Below the pieces are notes generated by a model that was not told the DNA's origin, did no database searches, and saw only the letters and a list, made by a program, of their open reading frames with translations. A program made the position numbers and the translations under genes. Below are positions 35,965 through 49,130 of a DNA stretch of 64,000 nt, piece after piece. This DNA comes from Rhizophagus irregularis (Eukaryota > Glomeromycota > Glomeromycetes > Glomerales > Glomeraceae), in NCBI RefSeq assembly GCF_026210795.1, contig NC_089447.1:870501-934500 (forward strand), written 5' to 3'. Positions within the stretch are counted from its first letter, which is position 1, and each line of letters starts with the position of its first letter.

Positions 35965-36917
35965 ATAATATGGTAAGAGTGCAAAAAGCATTCTTAATTT
36001 ATTTCTTTCATTTATCAAACACTTGAGATACGCTGGAACAATTTTATTTTGACTTCATTATAAAATTTTACTGGTTGCTTACCAGGCTTTTATACAAAAT
36101 ACCTTAAATACTTTCTATACAACCCTTTTATTTTCAATTATATACATAATTCAAATTTTATATATTTTGATTATCTACAAAATAAATTTTTTACATATTT
36201 AGTATTTTGTATAATCTCATTTTTTTTCATTATTTTATTTTCTACTTGAATATGAAATTGATCAATAATAATCAGTTTTGTTTATTTTTTTTTTTGTCCC
36301 TTATATATCCTATATATCCTTTAAAAAATGAATTTGGAAATTTTATTTATTTATATATTATTTCTTTTTGAATTGTAACGGTTTTCAAGTATTATTTTAA
36401 GTGATTATAGATATAATTAATTTGTGAAAATTATTATAAAAAAACATATATATATGAATTACCTATTAGGTACAAAAATACTATATTTTATCAATGATAA
36501 GAAATTGTTTGTTATATAATTGTTTGTATTTATTAGAATTGAACAAATTTTATTCAGATTTATTTAAATATCCAATATCTTTTTATTTAATAAATTTAAA
36601 TCAAATATAATCTAAAATAAAAATTAGTTTTTTTTTAATCTTTACTAATTAATTTATTAAAATTTAAAAATATCAAATTTTATAAAATATATTATTTTAT
36701 TTTATATGACTAGTGATAATTATTAATAGCTTAAAAAATTTGTATTTTTATATGCAATTTTATAAGAAAAAAAGATTTTTTTTGAATAGTTTTAATAATT
36801 TTTAATAAATTTTAATTATAAAATTTTATTTTAAAATTAACTAAAATGCTAATTTAAATAATATATTATTTCAATTTTATTATATATAAATTTACAAAAA
36901 AATAATATACATGTTAA
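35965..36917. other. AT-rich intergenic stretch, nothing recognised
   Basis: Long A/T runs only. It presumably contains the 3' UTR of the dynein chain gene. No repeat copy was identified with confidence. Confidence 0.6.
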
Positions 36918-38165
36918 GAAAAAGTCTCTTTCTTATTATGTTTTTTATGGTATTAATCAAAATAATGATCCAGAATTCCTTAAAGATCACGATATAATAA
37001 TTACTACATATGCTATTCTTGCACAATCAGATATAAAAAAAAAGGAGTGGATTACTCGCTATTAAATAGCTTCAAGTTATCTTAGATGAAGGACATATTA
37101 TGTGTACAAAATCATCAAAACAAAGTATTGCTGCATGTAATTTGGATGCTGAAAGAAGATAAATTCTCACAGGAACCCCAATTATGAACAAGTTAAATGA
37201 TATGTATTCTTTAATTAAATTTTTAAGATTCACTCCTTTTGATAATTTTGAAATGTGGAATACTATATTTAACAACAAAACAATGAAATTTAAAAACAAT
37301 AATAACAGTCGTCTTAACGACTTAAAAAACTTAATGAAAACCATTTGTCTTTGTAGGATAAAGGACATGAAATTCAATGGACATCCTATAGTATGTCTTC
37401 CTCCCATTAATTTCTATACTCATAAAATTAAGTTTAAGACAGATGAGAAAAAGATTTATGATAAAATGGAAAGTGATACAAAAGAACAATTTAGAAGTTG
37501 AAAAGAATCAAAAAATGATGATTTAAAAAATAATTATGTAATATTTCTTGAAATGCTTCTTAGACTAAGACAAATTTGTAATCACACACAACTTCTTTGT
37601 AAGAAACAATAAATCATATAAATGGAATTGATAACAAAGAAGAAATTGGAAATTTAAATGATTTTAAGATAAGTTCCAAAATTGAAGCTTTAGTGGAATT
37701 TTTAAATCAAAATAATGATGATGATAAATCAGTAGTCTTCAGCCAATGGACATCTTTTCTTGATTTGATTGAAATTGCTTTTAAAGACGCAAATGTCAAA
37801 TTTGTTCGATTTTTTATGTAATCAGCGAGAGGAGGCAGTAAATAATTTTAAAAATAATCCAAAAATAAAGGTTCTTTTAATTAGTTTGAAATATTAGTCT
37901 TTGTGATTGAATCTTACTGCAGCTAATCAATATTTTTTTATGGATCCTTGGTGGAATTCAAGTATTGAGGATCAAGCTATAGATCGAATTTATAGAATTG
38001 GTCAAACTCAACCAGTTTCTGTCTTTAGAATTTTTATTGAAAATACAATTGAGAAACATATGTTTGAACTTTAAAAGAAAAAACATGACTTGTATTTCAA
38101 ACTTTTGAGAAGCAGAAATCTAATAAGAGTTCGAATATTGATGAAGTTCAGTTAAAGAAAGATTT
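36918..38165 (+). pseudogene. Rad5/HLTF-type SNF2 helicase fragment, dead
   Basis: Plus-strand pieces read YYVFYGINQNNDPEFLKDHD, IIITTYAILAQSD, VILDEGHIMCTKSSKQS (DEGH in place of the Walker B DEAH, as in the Rad5/HLTF branch), ILTGTPIMNKLNDMYSLIKF, LRQICNHTQLL, and the C-terminal helicase motif LTAANQYFFMDPWWNSSIED followed by QAIDRIYRIGQTQPVSVFRI. The region before DEGH, including the Walker A lysine, lies outside or is lost, and there is no RING segment in place. Stops (for example TAA before ILTGTP) and frameshifts are frequent. These ATPases remodel DNA or chromatin. This copy is a truncated relic. Confidence 0.85.
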
Positions 38166-38459
38166 GTAAGTTTTATTAGGTAAAAGTTAAATTTTTAGTG
38201 TATAGGGTTGGACACTAAACTAAAAAAAATTGAAATTTATGTGGTATCAGGCTGTCGGCAGAATCAAATTCTGCTATATTTTTTTTGAATACTTAATAAT
38301 TTCTTAATTAAAATATTTGATTAAAATTAATCCATTTTTTTAAAAAAACCAAATTAATAAAATTTATTAAAAAAATCAAATATTTATTTACAATTAATTA
38401 ATTATATTAATGCAAAAAGCAGTCTATTCGATGATATGTATAATATATAAGAAAAAATA

Positions 38460-38705
38460 AATATTGCATACATCAGGTATTTGATATATATAAGATAAAT
38501 CATTGATATCTATCAGGATCCGACAGGTATATTAGTGACTATTAGAAGGGATATCGGGAGTCTGAAATTTATATTTTCAGAAGTGTATGTTTATGAAAAA
38601 AAATCAGGTATATGATATATTATCGAGTTGAAAAACTATCTGATATGTACCCAATATGTGGAGTATTATAAAATATGAATCATATACATATCAGGTACCC
38701 AATAA
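38460..38705. repeat. Degenerate TCAGGTATNTGATAT motif array
   Basis: The motif and its reverse complement recur about every 15-40 bp (TCAGGTATTTGATATAT, TATCAGGATCCGACAGGTAT, TCAGGTATATGATATAT, ATATCAGGTACCCAATA). Non-coding. It may be an end of a motif-terminated foldback element. Confidence 0.5.
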
Positions 38706-38854
38706 ATCTCTTTTTGACCAGTGGTATCTCTTTATTTATCTAAATCAGGATGTTTTGCTCTTCGTTTTCCAAGTTCAATTCGGCAATTACAGTAGTATAT
38801 TATATGAAAAGAATTTTCTTTTTAAATTTTCTTATAATAAACTCATGAATAGTC

Positions 38855-39229
38855 ATCACTCATCACCTTCTGAAATAGAATTTATTATATAATAACCAAT
38901 TTCATGTTCAATGTTTTTTTTATCAGATTCATTGTTTTCTAAAATAGCATCATGAAAAGATGATTAAAAGTTAGATTTAACTCTTCATTTTCTCTTTCAT
39001 AAAATTCATTAACATTTTTTAAAAAAGTTAAAGAATTGTATATAGTTTCAGTGATATCCAAATAATTAATTACGTCATATTGTAGCTTATTTTTTATTGA
39101 ACGAGTAGACTTTATATTATTTTGGCAACATAAACACTTTTTTAAAGCAACATCTTTTTTATTCAGAAACTTTTCATAATTTCGAAGAACATGACACCCT
39201 TTACAGATTTTGTTTTATTGGCTTGACAT
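38855..39229 (-). pseudogene. CxxC-CxxC zinc-binding protein fragment
   Basis: An AUG at 39229 is followed by MSSQ, a stop, then ICKGCHVLRNYEKFLNKKDV, LKKCLCCQNNIKSTRSIKNK, VINYLDITETIYNSL and a Glu/Asn-rich helix. After one stop and a frame change it ends with IINSISEGDE. Two C-x2-C pairs (CKGC, CLCC) suggest zinc binding. I believe this N-terminal module occurs in many copies in Rhizophagus genomes, but I know of no assigned function. The rest of the gene is missing. Confidence 0.6.
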
Positions 39230-39379
39230 AATTAATAAAAAAATAGTTCATTAAAATGAAGAGAAAAAAACTGATTTTAAAATTGATCAAAACAAATCGT
39301 GCATCAAATAAATAATTGATATAAGATTACCAAAAATTAGTATCTGAAATTATATGTAATTGGCAAATTAGAATCTGGC

Positions 39380-39520
39380 TTAGAGTTCCAAGTAGGTTGA
39401 CCAAATTCAGATAACCTGACAGGTTGACCTGAATTTTTCAGGTCAGGTTTAACAATTGCAATTCAGCATCAGTTCAGGTTGTAATATTAATATAACTTGA
39501 ATGACCTATTGACCTGAAAC
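39380..39520. repeat. AGGTTGACCTGA-type motif array
   Basis: Clustered copies of AGGTTGACC, CCTGACAGGTTGACCTGAAT and TTCAGGTCAGGTT on both strands. Non-coding. Same architecture as other motif arrays in the window. Confidence 0.5.
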
Positions 39521-39554
39521 TATGATTTTATATAATAAGCCAAAAATTACTTTT

Positions 39555-40050
39555 TTTTCCATTATAAAGTTAATTTATATTTTATTAAAAATAAAGATGA
39601 AAATATAAAGTATTACTAATTAAACTAAAATAAAACTTTATATTTTAAAAATAAAGCCAATTCAATTAACCTCTATTTTAAATTATAAAAATAAAAGAAA
39701 AAAAAAAATAAGTAAAATTAGCATTTAGCAGTATTCTAAACTAAAAGTTTATTGTAAATAGAAATTTAGCTAATTTTTGAAAGAAATAAAAATTTCTAAT
39801 CTGTAAAAAACAAATAAGAGTTAACTTGTTATTAGATTAAAATAAAACTATTTTGTTTCTATTTTTTAGTTTATTTTATAGCTATCTATTAATTTTTTTA
39901 AAATTTCCTTTAATTTTATTATTCTCTTATATAGATTTTATTTGAAGTTTTTAAAGTTCTTTTTTGCTTTATTTTTTTTATTGCCAGATTTATACTTCTA
40001 GTTAGAAAGTTTTTTTAGTACTGTTTTTTTTTTTAATTTACAAAGTTTAT
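39555..40050 (-). repeat. Repeat R1, partial inverted copy
   Basis: Reverse complement of about 19850-20325, including TTGCCAGATTTATACTTCTA and GAGTTAACTTGTTATTAG with few gaps. Confidence 0.75.
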
Positions 40051-40929
40051 ACAGTCAGAACTCTATGTACCGATGCTGTTGTTTTGGGAAAAAATATCAG
40101 TATATCAGATTATCGGTTCATTATGAAAATTTTGTATACCGATATTATTATATTATGTTGATCAATATTGGTATATAAAAAATTTTTTGTGATCGTTTGT
40201 ATAATGAAAAATAAAATTTAATAGTTTATAGCAATAATAATTGAAATTTATTATCATTATTACAGTATACTGTATTAGAATATTAGCATAACTAATTAAA
40301 ACTATTTAATAGTACATATTATTGAATAAAACTATCTAATATTATTTGCTTTGTGTTATTAATGTATAATGTCAATATTTAACATCTTAATTTCTTTAAG
40401 ACATTTAATAATTCTGGGTTAATAGAAGTATCTGATAAGTATTCAAAAAATAAAACAAGATTATCCAAGTGATCCAGGGCTTCTTTAGTAAAAATCACTT
40501 CAAAGGATTCTTCAGTTTCTGGTTCAGCTACTTTGGTAGGCTTAGATTTTACTATAGATATGATTTCTTCATCAGTTAAACTTTCATCACCTTTCAAGTT
40601 GTCATCTATATGAAGAAATTCTGTTACATCCATGTGATCATCAAATGGAAGTTGGTAAATCAACTCTTGTATCTCCATTTCATTATGAATTTCATCATGA
40701 AATATTTAATCATCTTTTTCAATTTCACCATCCATCTCATCCTGTAGAAGAATTCCCATATGTTTTCAACAATTAAAAATTGTCTACTGACTTACAGAAT
40801 TCCAAGCATTTTTGCTAAAATTAATAGCATTATAAGGGGCGTGCCAGAAATTATGTGATTTAGTGGGTGGTGAGGGGTCAGGTCCTGCAATCAGGTGTCA
40901 CAATATACCTTTTATGGTAATAGTATATC

Positions 40930-41287
40930 TTTTATAGTAAATAATATATAATTTGTTTATTAAGAAGTTTTTTTGCAATTATCTTACCATCTAAAAGTCC
41001 AATTTTAATGATTTTTTTTTTGTTTTATAAAGTATAAAGAAAGCTACAAAATAAAAAAAAGTTTATGCAAATTGAATTATTGGATAGTAATATAATTGTA
41101 TTCTAATATATATGTAATATATAGTAATTTATTTATTAAGAAGTTTTTTTGTCAAATTAACTTACTATCTAGCAGTTCAATTTTAATGAATTTTTTTTTT
41201 GTTTTGTAAAGCATAAAAAGGTTTACAAAACAAAAAAAAAGTTTATGCCAATTGGATTATTGGATAGTAAAATAATTGTATTATAAT
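40930..41287. mobile_element. Two tandem copies of a ~175-bp foldback MITE
   Basis: Two similar units (about 40930-41100 and 41106-41287). In each, AGTCCAATTTTAATGA-like sequence is mirrored by AAATTGGATTATTGGATAG, around a GTTTTRTAAAGCATAAA centre. A third copy is at 45010-45186, on the other side of MULE #2. Confidence 0.65.
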
Positions 41288-41319
41288 ATATATAAAAGAA
41301 TCTTGCTAATTTGCTCTCC

Positions 41320-44300
41320 AGGTGAATATCACCCAGGTGATTTCACTTATAAATAATTTGCTAAAATCAGGTGATTTCACACGTATAAAAAATTTTAATA
41401 AATTTAATGGCAAATCTTATTACATAATTTTTTATATTATATGACAATTATTATATAGTTTATTTCGTTTATTTCCTAATAAAATAGCTTGTACATGCTA
41501 TAAAAAAAACTAACATAATTTAGTTACCAATTTATTAAGCATTTGGACATCGTGGAGCATAATGACCTGGTTGATCGCATTTTTTACAATGTCTTTCTCT
41601 TTTTTTATCGACTTGACTTTCTACAACTTCTTTACAATTTTTATTGGTAATGTTAGTTATGTCTCGAATATACTTTGATTTTTTTCTTTGGGATTCACCA
41701 CATGACTTGTATTTATTAGGTTGTCTACCTTTATGTTGTACTCGTAATGGATCACCAATATGCATAGAAGTCAAATTTTCCTGTTGTTCGGATAATTCTG
41801 CTTTTGTATTCTCAATAAAATATTTCACTTGATCAACAAATTCATCAACCTTATCAGTCTGAACAGCCAAATCAAGAGCTTTTTTAGCATATCCCATGCC
41901 AAATCCATATTTTTGTTTAGGACCCTGCAATTGTACAACATTAGGTGTTTACCTAAAATTCATAAGATGTTGAAATGAGGGTTGTTCTGACTCATCAGCT
42001 AGAATATTTTCTTCATTATGAAATAATACTATATTTTTCTCACGCTGTTCAATATTATACTTATTATTGTTATACCAACGGTATGAAATAAGTGATATAT
42101 GAAATTGCGCATTAGTTGAATAAGACATAACACGGAAAAAGTGTCTACATATAATTCCTCTGTTAATAAGCTAAAGACAAGTACATAAATGTGAACCATC
42201 ATTAAGAAGAATAATATATTGTGGTTCTGAATTTTGTCCACAATGTCTTGTTACTTTCCACACTTGTAGAATATTATTATAAAATATTCTCTACTAATAA
42301 AGAAAATAAAGATTGAGGTTGGTCATAGTCATCCTCTCTAGCTATTTCTTGTTGATAAGAATCATCCATCATCTAAAGAAAAAAAGAAAATATTTTAATT
42401 GTTAATAACTATCTTTAACTTTCATTTTTTATCAACTATTAAACTTACTTCTAAAAGTGGTTGCCAATCTTTAATTAATACAGTGTCATAGTATAATGAC
42501 TGAGCCATTTGATCGCGTTGCTTTTGAAGAATTTGAGGTGTTAAGTATTCACGTAAAATTTTATCAAGATTTGGAAAGTATTCATCCATTATAAAAGGTA
42601 TTCCTCTTGTTGGAATTTCATTTTTACATTCACTTAATATTGCTCTTTTTGATTGTTGGTCAAATATCTTTTGAATTTCTCCAACAACATCTGTTAAACA
42701 TGAAGGCCTATTTAATTTTTCTTTAATAATTCTATTAGTTACTTCTACTCATTGTGTGCTCTGAATTCCAGCAGTAAAATTTCAGTTAATAGCGAAATGC
42801 GCCCAACTTTTTTTACAAGGATATAAAACTCTTGTAAGATATTGTTCGCAAGCTGAAAATTCATTAATAAGTTCTTCCCATCCTGTTTCAAACTTTTTAG
42901 GACATAAAGAATTACGCATTGCTAAAAATTTAGCATGAAAGGGTTTAAATTGGTCTTGCAATTTTCCCTTAAGTTTCTTTCTTAAATTCAGTTCTATATG
43001 AAAGATACAATGAAAATGATGTGTTTCCGGATAGTTCTTTTTCACAGCTGATATCAAGGCTGGATCAGCATCAGAATACAAGGTAATTGGTATAATATCA
43101 CAAGAATTTTTTAATTCTTGTAGAGTCCACGAAAAAGTTGCTTCTGTTTCATCTTCCAAAATAGCCGCCGCTACTATTAAATTTCTAAAATTATTGTCAA
43201 CAACTATAACTAACATCAATATCATATCAAATTGATTAGTCCTTGATGTTGTATCAATAATTACAATATCATGATATTTTCCGTAAGCATTAACTTGGTC
43301 TGAAGACATCCAAAACAGCGAATTTAATCTTCTTTCTCCAACATCAAAGCGCGGTTTTATAATCCATCTTGGATCATCATCTTTTTTAAGATATAATTCG
43401 GTAAGCATTTGACATACATCATTTTTACTAGGTTTTACTTGTTTTTTAAATTGTTGAATAGCATTACTTAAGTCTTTTTTATTAATTACTTTATCTGGAA
43501 ACAAGGCTACTAAAAGGTTATATTGCGTTGATATGTCCATTTTTCCTTGAATTGTCCAAAATTTTACTTTTTCAAGCATTTTGTCAGTTAGCTTTCGAAA
43601 TCTTGGTGCTATTTCAGAAATATGGGGGTTCATCTCATGGTTATGTTTACCAATTATACTATTAATCCGAACTCCATTTGAAAATTTGGGAAATGCGAGA
43701 TTAATGTGTCAAGGACATCTGATCATTTATCCCTTCTATTTTCTGCTAAAATAACCTTTTGAGCTTCATGAGTTTGGCCATGTGTGCATTCATATGTTCA
43801 GCGTCTAACAATTGTATTATCATTTGGATCTAATACACGTCTTATTTTATGAAAGCAAAATCCATTTTGCTTCGCATATTCATCAAGGTATGATTTGGCA
43901 AGTTCCCATGTTTCAAATTTCATTCCTTTATTTAACTTTAATAATCCATCTTCTTCTTCTTCATATTCGCTATCATCATCATATTCTTTGCTGCAATAAT
44001 CTTCTGAATCATCTTCCACTTCCATTTGAATTTCATTATCTGTTTATGATTTTTAAAGAATAGATCAAAAGGTTATGTTAGAATCATATCATATCAGGGG
44101 AATTATACAATAAGAGACAAATAACAGGTTAGAATCAAATGATCATAACATTCAGTTACTTACTATTTTCTTCCTGATGATCGCTTTGATAATCTATAAT
44201 ATCTATCATACTTTTATTTACTATTTGAATGTTGCTATCTATTTATAATTTTTAAGAAATAAATTAGAAGAACACGTGAGAATTAACTATCAGATTAGAG

Positions 44301-44998
44301 GAATTATCCGAATAAAAGGTCAGATTCATTTGATCACAATACTCACTATTTTCTTTCTGATGATTTTTCACCATACATTCGTTTTCTATTTGGATTCTAT
44401 TATCTTTTTCATAATTTTCAAGGAATAGGTCAGAAAAATCATATGAAAAATTAAGCATCAGATTAAAAGAATCGTATAAAGAGTTATGATAAGAGTTGAA
44501 TGATTGGTCAGAATCATTATATGAAAAATTATAATAAGCGTTGAATAACAAGTCAGAATTATCGTTATATAAAGAATCATAAGGAAAGGTTGTAATATCT
44601 TCCATTGTAAAGTTTTGCATTAAAGTTTATGTAAGTAATACACTAGAAGCAACGAGTGATATTAATTTTATCTTGCAAATAATTTTTTAGAAACGCGAAA
44701 CAAGCGAAGTTTTTTAACAAAAACAGAAAAAGTAGCGTTTGGGAAAGAATTTTTAAAACGGGTGGCTTTGATTACATCATTTATAAATAATAATGGGAAT
44801 GATCAAATGTAAATAATTATATCATCGTGTAAAATTAATGTAATCAGGTGATATTGCCTGAATTAAATTTATTCGTATCGAAATTATTAATAAAATTATA
44901 GGTGATTTCACTTAAGTTAAATCACCCATATCAAATTTATTAAATTATAATAAAATTAATAGGTGATATCACCTGAGTTATATCACCTCCGGTTAAAA
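41320..44998 (-). mobile_element. MULE #2 with GGTGATATCACC-type terminal repeats
   Basis: The left end (AGGTGAATATCACCCAGGTG, ~41320) and the reverse complement of the right end (AGGTGATATAACTCAGGTG, ~44998) are imperfect inverted repeats made of GGTGA/TCACC palindromes. They bracket one FAR1-like transposase gene. I could not read a clean 9-bp target duplication, so the exact ends are approximate. Confidence 0.65.
41535..44620 (-). pseudogene. FAR1-like MULE transposase #2
   Basis: Minus strand. N-terminus Asn/Tyr/Ser-rich (AUG 44620) with a ~200-bp internal near-duplication (44030-44225 and 44240-44420). An acidic run follows, then the FAR1 domain (GMKFETWELAKSYLDEYAKQ; ECTHGQTHEAQ). The MULE catalytic region is open from 43633 to 42782: IVIIDTTSRTNQF (first Asp), LYSDADPALISAV (second Asp), HHFHCIFHI, and AGIQSTQ with a stop before VEVTNR. 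Then follow the SWIM finger (HLCTC ... IICRHFFRV) and a C-terminal zinc knuckle (CKKCDQPGHYAPRC, stop at 41535). A ~80-bp intron lies near 42373-42450. The core active-site Asp residues are kept, but at least four stops inactivate the gene. It is a closer-to-intact relative of MULE #1. Confidence 0.85.
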
Positions 44999-45009
44999 CT
45001 AGTTATAAT

Positions 45010-45186
45010 CTATATAAAATATATAGTAATTTATTTATTAATAAGCTTTTTTGCAATTATTTCACCATCTAGTAGTCCAATTTCAATGAATTTTTTATTT
45101 ATTTTATAAAGCATAAATGGGGCTATAAAACAAAAAAAAGTTTATGCAAATTGGATTATTAGATAGTAAACTAATTGTATTATAAC
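45010..45186. mobile_element. Third copy of the ~175-bp foldback MITE
   Basis: Similar along its length to 41106-41287 (CATCTAGTAGTCCAATTTCA mirrored by AAATTGGATTATTAGATAG). Confidence 0.65.
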
Positions 45187-45192
45187 ATATAT

Positions 45193-45371
45193 GTTGTACC
45201 TCAGATTGATTCTTGCCTCAGATTAAAACTCACGCTGCGTGAGATTAACACCAGATCACATGCATTACATATATGGTAATTTTACTATGTAGATCATCAC
45301 GTGTATATACATAATTCGTCACATCCTATTGGTAGTTTTAATCTGAGACAAGAATCAATCTGAGGCACAAC
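45193..45371. mobile_element. 179-bp MITE, ends GTTGTACCTCAGATTG
   Basis: Inverted repeats of about 38 bp with two mismatches: TTGTACCTCAGATTGATTCT on the left and TTGTGCCTCAGATTGATTCT on the right. The flanks are (AT)n, so the duplication cannot be read. Confidence 0.8.
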
Positions 45372-45581
45372 ATATATATATTAATATAATATAATATATA
45401 TTATATGTATTTTTTTAGCCAATCAGAATTCAATCACATGGTGGGTAGGAAGGGCTAGGGGGAGTAGAAAGTGAGTAACATAGATTGAATAATTGAGTAA
45501 CATAAGATCACATAAATTACTCAATCTACGTTACTCCTATATATAAGACACGGAACGTAAGATGAACTTTATCCACCTTAC

Positions 45582-45737
45582 TATACATGCTGCCCAAATT
45601 ATTTTGGGATGCCATAATTTATTCGGTTTATATATAATTTACTATGTAAAGTGCCAAAATAATTTGGGATGCCATAATTGAATTTGGGATTTTACTTATA
45701 ATTACGGCAGTCCAAAATAATTTGGGTGGCATGTATA
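45582..45737 (-). mobile_element. hAT-type MITE TATACATGC, copy A (156 bp)
   Basis: Ends TATACATGC / GCATGTATA with a perfect 8-bp duplication CACCTTAC (45574-45581 and 45738-45745). The interior contains four AAATTATTTTGGGAT-like blocks in mirror arrangement. Opposite orientation to copies B and C. Confidence 0.93.
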
Positions 45738-46660
45738 CACCTTACATTACTCCCCTTATATATTATACAAGTAATATATAAGGAATTTATATTACCTTAC
45801 ATTCCGTACTTTATACAAATCATGTGATATAATTTTTATATTTATTTAACGATTTTAATGTTAAGTCATTTTTATATGAAAAAAATTACAAATACTGTAT
45901 ATGTGTTTATATTTTTTTATTAAGTATTTCACACAATATCCTTTTTACAATATTTAATTATTTAATAAAGTTATTATTACCACTATATTATATTATTTAA
46001 TTTCCTCCTAATTCTAATAACTTTTTCTTTAAAGATAACCTTTCCTTTAGAATCTTATTTCTCTCTTTTTCAAATTCAAGGATATCTTTTTGTTGTTGTC
46101 TATTGGGTAAATTTGATTCTTTTAAAGCATTTTGAGAATCATAACTATTATCAATATTTGAAATAGTTGTTTTTTATTTCTTTGTCATTCTGTTAGTTTT
46201 TTTTGTAGTATTAGATTTTCTTTTTTCTATTTAAATAATATAACATATTTAATTAATTGTTTCTAATTTAAATAAAAATTATTATTACATATAGAAATTG
46301 TTAAATACATACGCGATTTTTTTTCAGAATTTTCCATTCTTTTTAATGAAGATTTATTCTTGTAAGTTTCAGGAACATTATAAGTTTGAAGAATATAACT
46401 AGTTATCCATTGTATTTTATCATATAATTGTGCACTATACATTGATATAATTTTTTAGAATTAAAAAAAGAATTTTGTGTACTGAGCTACAAATTTTCTT
46501 AATTAATAAATATTTTATCTATGAATAGCTCCAAGAAGTGATAAAGATGTACCATTTCTATTGACATTTGCGTGTACTGATTCACTAATATTTGTGTCAA
46601 ATCTTGTAAAATTCCAAGTTTTTATAGGCATTAATGTAAATGCCTTGAAAATGCCCACCC

Positions 46661-46876
46661 GCTTACTTATAATAAAGGTCACTGTAGAAAATTAGCCCTT
46701 TACTAATAGTTTTTACCTTAAATTCTATTGGTTAATTAGCTAAAAAGGAAAAAAATCATAATAATGTAACATAAAATTTCCTTTTATAGTAGGATCTGCA
46801 AAGAATTTTATATATGATTTTTACCTTAGGCCTGGAGGTGACCTATCTTATAAGTAAGTGAGGTTCTGCCAAACTG
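46661..46876 (+). mobile_element. ~215-bp MITE CTTACTTATAA, copy 1
   Basis: Over 85% similar by eye to 58211-58437 across its length. Ends CTTACTTATAATAAAGGTCA and the reverse complement CTTACTTATAAGATAGGTCA. Splits MULE #3 between KSKECSLA and FKAFTLMPIK. Exact ends and duplication are unclear for this copy. Confidence 0.8.
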
Positions 46877-48953
46877 CATTCTTTGCTTTTGTTATTCACC
46901 CAGTCTAATAATTAAATTATAAAAATTAATAATTATTATCAATAATAACTGGTTAGATGAATATAAATAAAATGTTAATTACCAATTGCTTGTTTATTTT
47001 GTATGAGCTTTATTTGTTCAAGCACATTCAGAACTTTAGCTTTTGTCTCAAAATGTGGTATTGCATACATCATTTTTTTAATTTCAGTTGGTATTTTAGA
47101 TTTTGTCTGATATTTCTATAAAAATAATCATATAAGATATCATATTAAATATTTATGATAAAATAATAAATTAAGCAAACTAACATTTACCTATTAAAGT
47201 GAATTAAACAGATTTTATAAATATGTTTCAAATGCTCAATAGCAGATAAATAAGGATATCTGTTATTCAAATACTGTCCCAAACCTAAATATATCATAAT
47301 TTAATAATCAAATAATTTTCAGAAAAATCAAACAATTAAAAGTGAATGTGCATCCACCAATATACATCCTATTCCTTTACCATCAATATGATAAAAACAA
47401 ATTTCACTATTTGTGTCTTCCTTTACAACTGAAAACACAGCTGCAAACATATTTTGATATGCATCTACGCTTTCATTGTTTGTAAAAACTCTTGCAAATG
47501 TCAAAGCTATAGGATAAATGAAATGATAGTATTGAATTTTCAGATAAATTGGATTGGAGTTTAAAATTTTAGACGTAAATTAAAATATAAATCAAATTTT
47601 CGCATATGAAATTGAATTATTGATGATTAGTTTAATTATTAGAAATTGTATATTAAGTTCAACAAAATTTAAAAAAGTTACATACTTTTTTGAAAATTTT
47701 CAATATAAGCAACTAATTTCCATTCTTTGATTTCTCCTTAAATTCTTTTAAATGCTATATCAATTTCAAAATAGGATAAATCTAATAATGCAAAAGATTG
47801 CTCTTTTCTCATACAAAGAACAAGTATCTGTCCATTTTGGAAAAATTCTAAGAATTATTTAATAGTGTTTGTTAATTCACTGATTTTAATCAACTTAATA
47901 AATAAACCATAAAATGTCAAAGTAAAATTACTTATTTTACATATATAAGCATCATCTAAATCTTTATTTTTTATAAACTCATGCACAGTACCTATTATTT
48001 AATGATAATATAAATAAAAATAAATACTCTAATAAGTTTATAATGCTTAAGTTTTAATATTTCAAATAAGTACTAAAAATATTTTGTCTATGTGGATGTT
48101 TTGATCTTTTTTCTTTTGCAATTAAATAATTGACTTTTGATTGATTATTTAAGCTTGGATGAATGGAATTCAAGGATAAGCCATTTAAATATGTTAGCAG
48201 TGTTAGTTCTAATATTTTTTAAAAAATAAAAAATAAAAAAATAAAATAAGTTTAAGAAATATATTATCACAAAATTTTTATTTAAAAAAGACTTACTAGT
48301 CAAAAACTTTCTAGCTGTAAGATTTGACAAATTTTCATCGTTCATAATAGATTGTAAATCTTCAACCAAATTTATTGGTATTTTAACAGGTAGGGGGAGG
48401 AGGATGTGCATGTATGTCCTTGGAAATTATCACAATATAGGGGCATTTTTCCAGATCTAATGGAATTATACAATAGAATCTAACTTGACATGGTTTATGT
48501 ATAATTAAACCACCATTAGTAACTGTATTGTTAGAAAATTTATGTGGAAAATCTAGCAAAAGATGAAAAATACATATAGAAATAAAAGCATTTAACAGTT
48601 ATATTCAACATCATTATTAAAACAAATAATAGCAATTAAAATTTCTTACAGCATTTTTTATTTTTTGAGTTATATGGAAGTACAGTATAACAGTTATCAA
48701 GAGCTGTATTTGATGTAAAATCCTAATAAAATAAATATAAATTGATAAGCAATAGAATAAACAAAAGAATTTAATCTGACATGTTGACATGTTAATCATA
48801 TTTCAATATATAAATGTATAAATAAATGTATATATACCTTTTCTGTAGAATTAGCATAAAAGTTGTAATTTTGGAATAATTCTTTTAAGCGCTCAATATT
48901 TACATTTAAAGGTATCTTAAATACCTATGAGATTCCCCTTTTTCCATCTATTA

Positions 48954-49130
48954 TATACATGCCACCCAAATTATTTTGGACTGCCGTAATTATAAGTAAA
49001 ATCCCAAATTCAATTATGACATCCCAAATTATTTTGGCATTTTACATAGTAAATTATATATAAACTGAATGAATTATGGCATCCCAAATTATAATTATGG
49101 CATCCCAAAATAATTTGGACAGCATGTATA
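48954..49130 (+). mobile_element. hAT-type MITE TATACATGC, copy B (177 bp)
   Basis: Same ends and nearly the same interior as copy C. An 8-bp ATCTATTA precedes it and recurs 3 nt after its right end (after an extra GTA). Inserted in the MULE #3 region. Confidence 0.88.
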
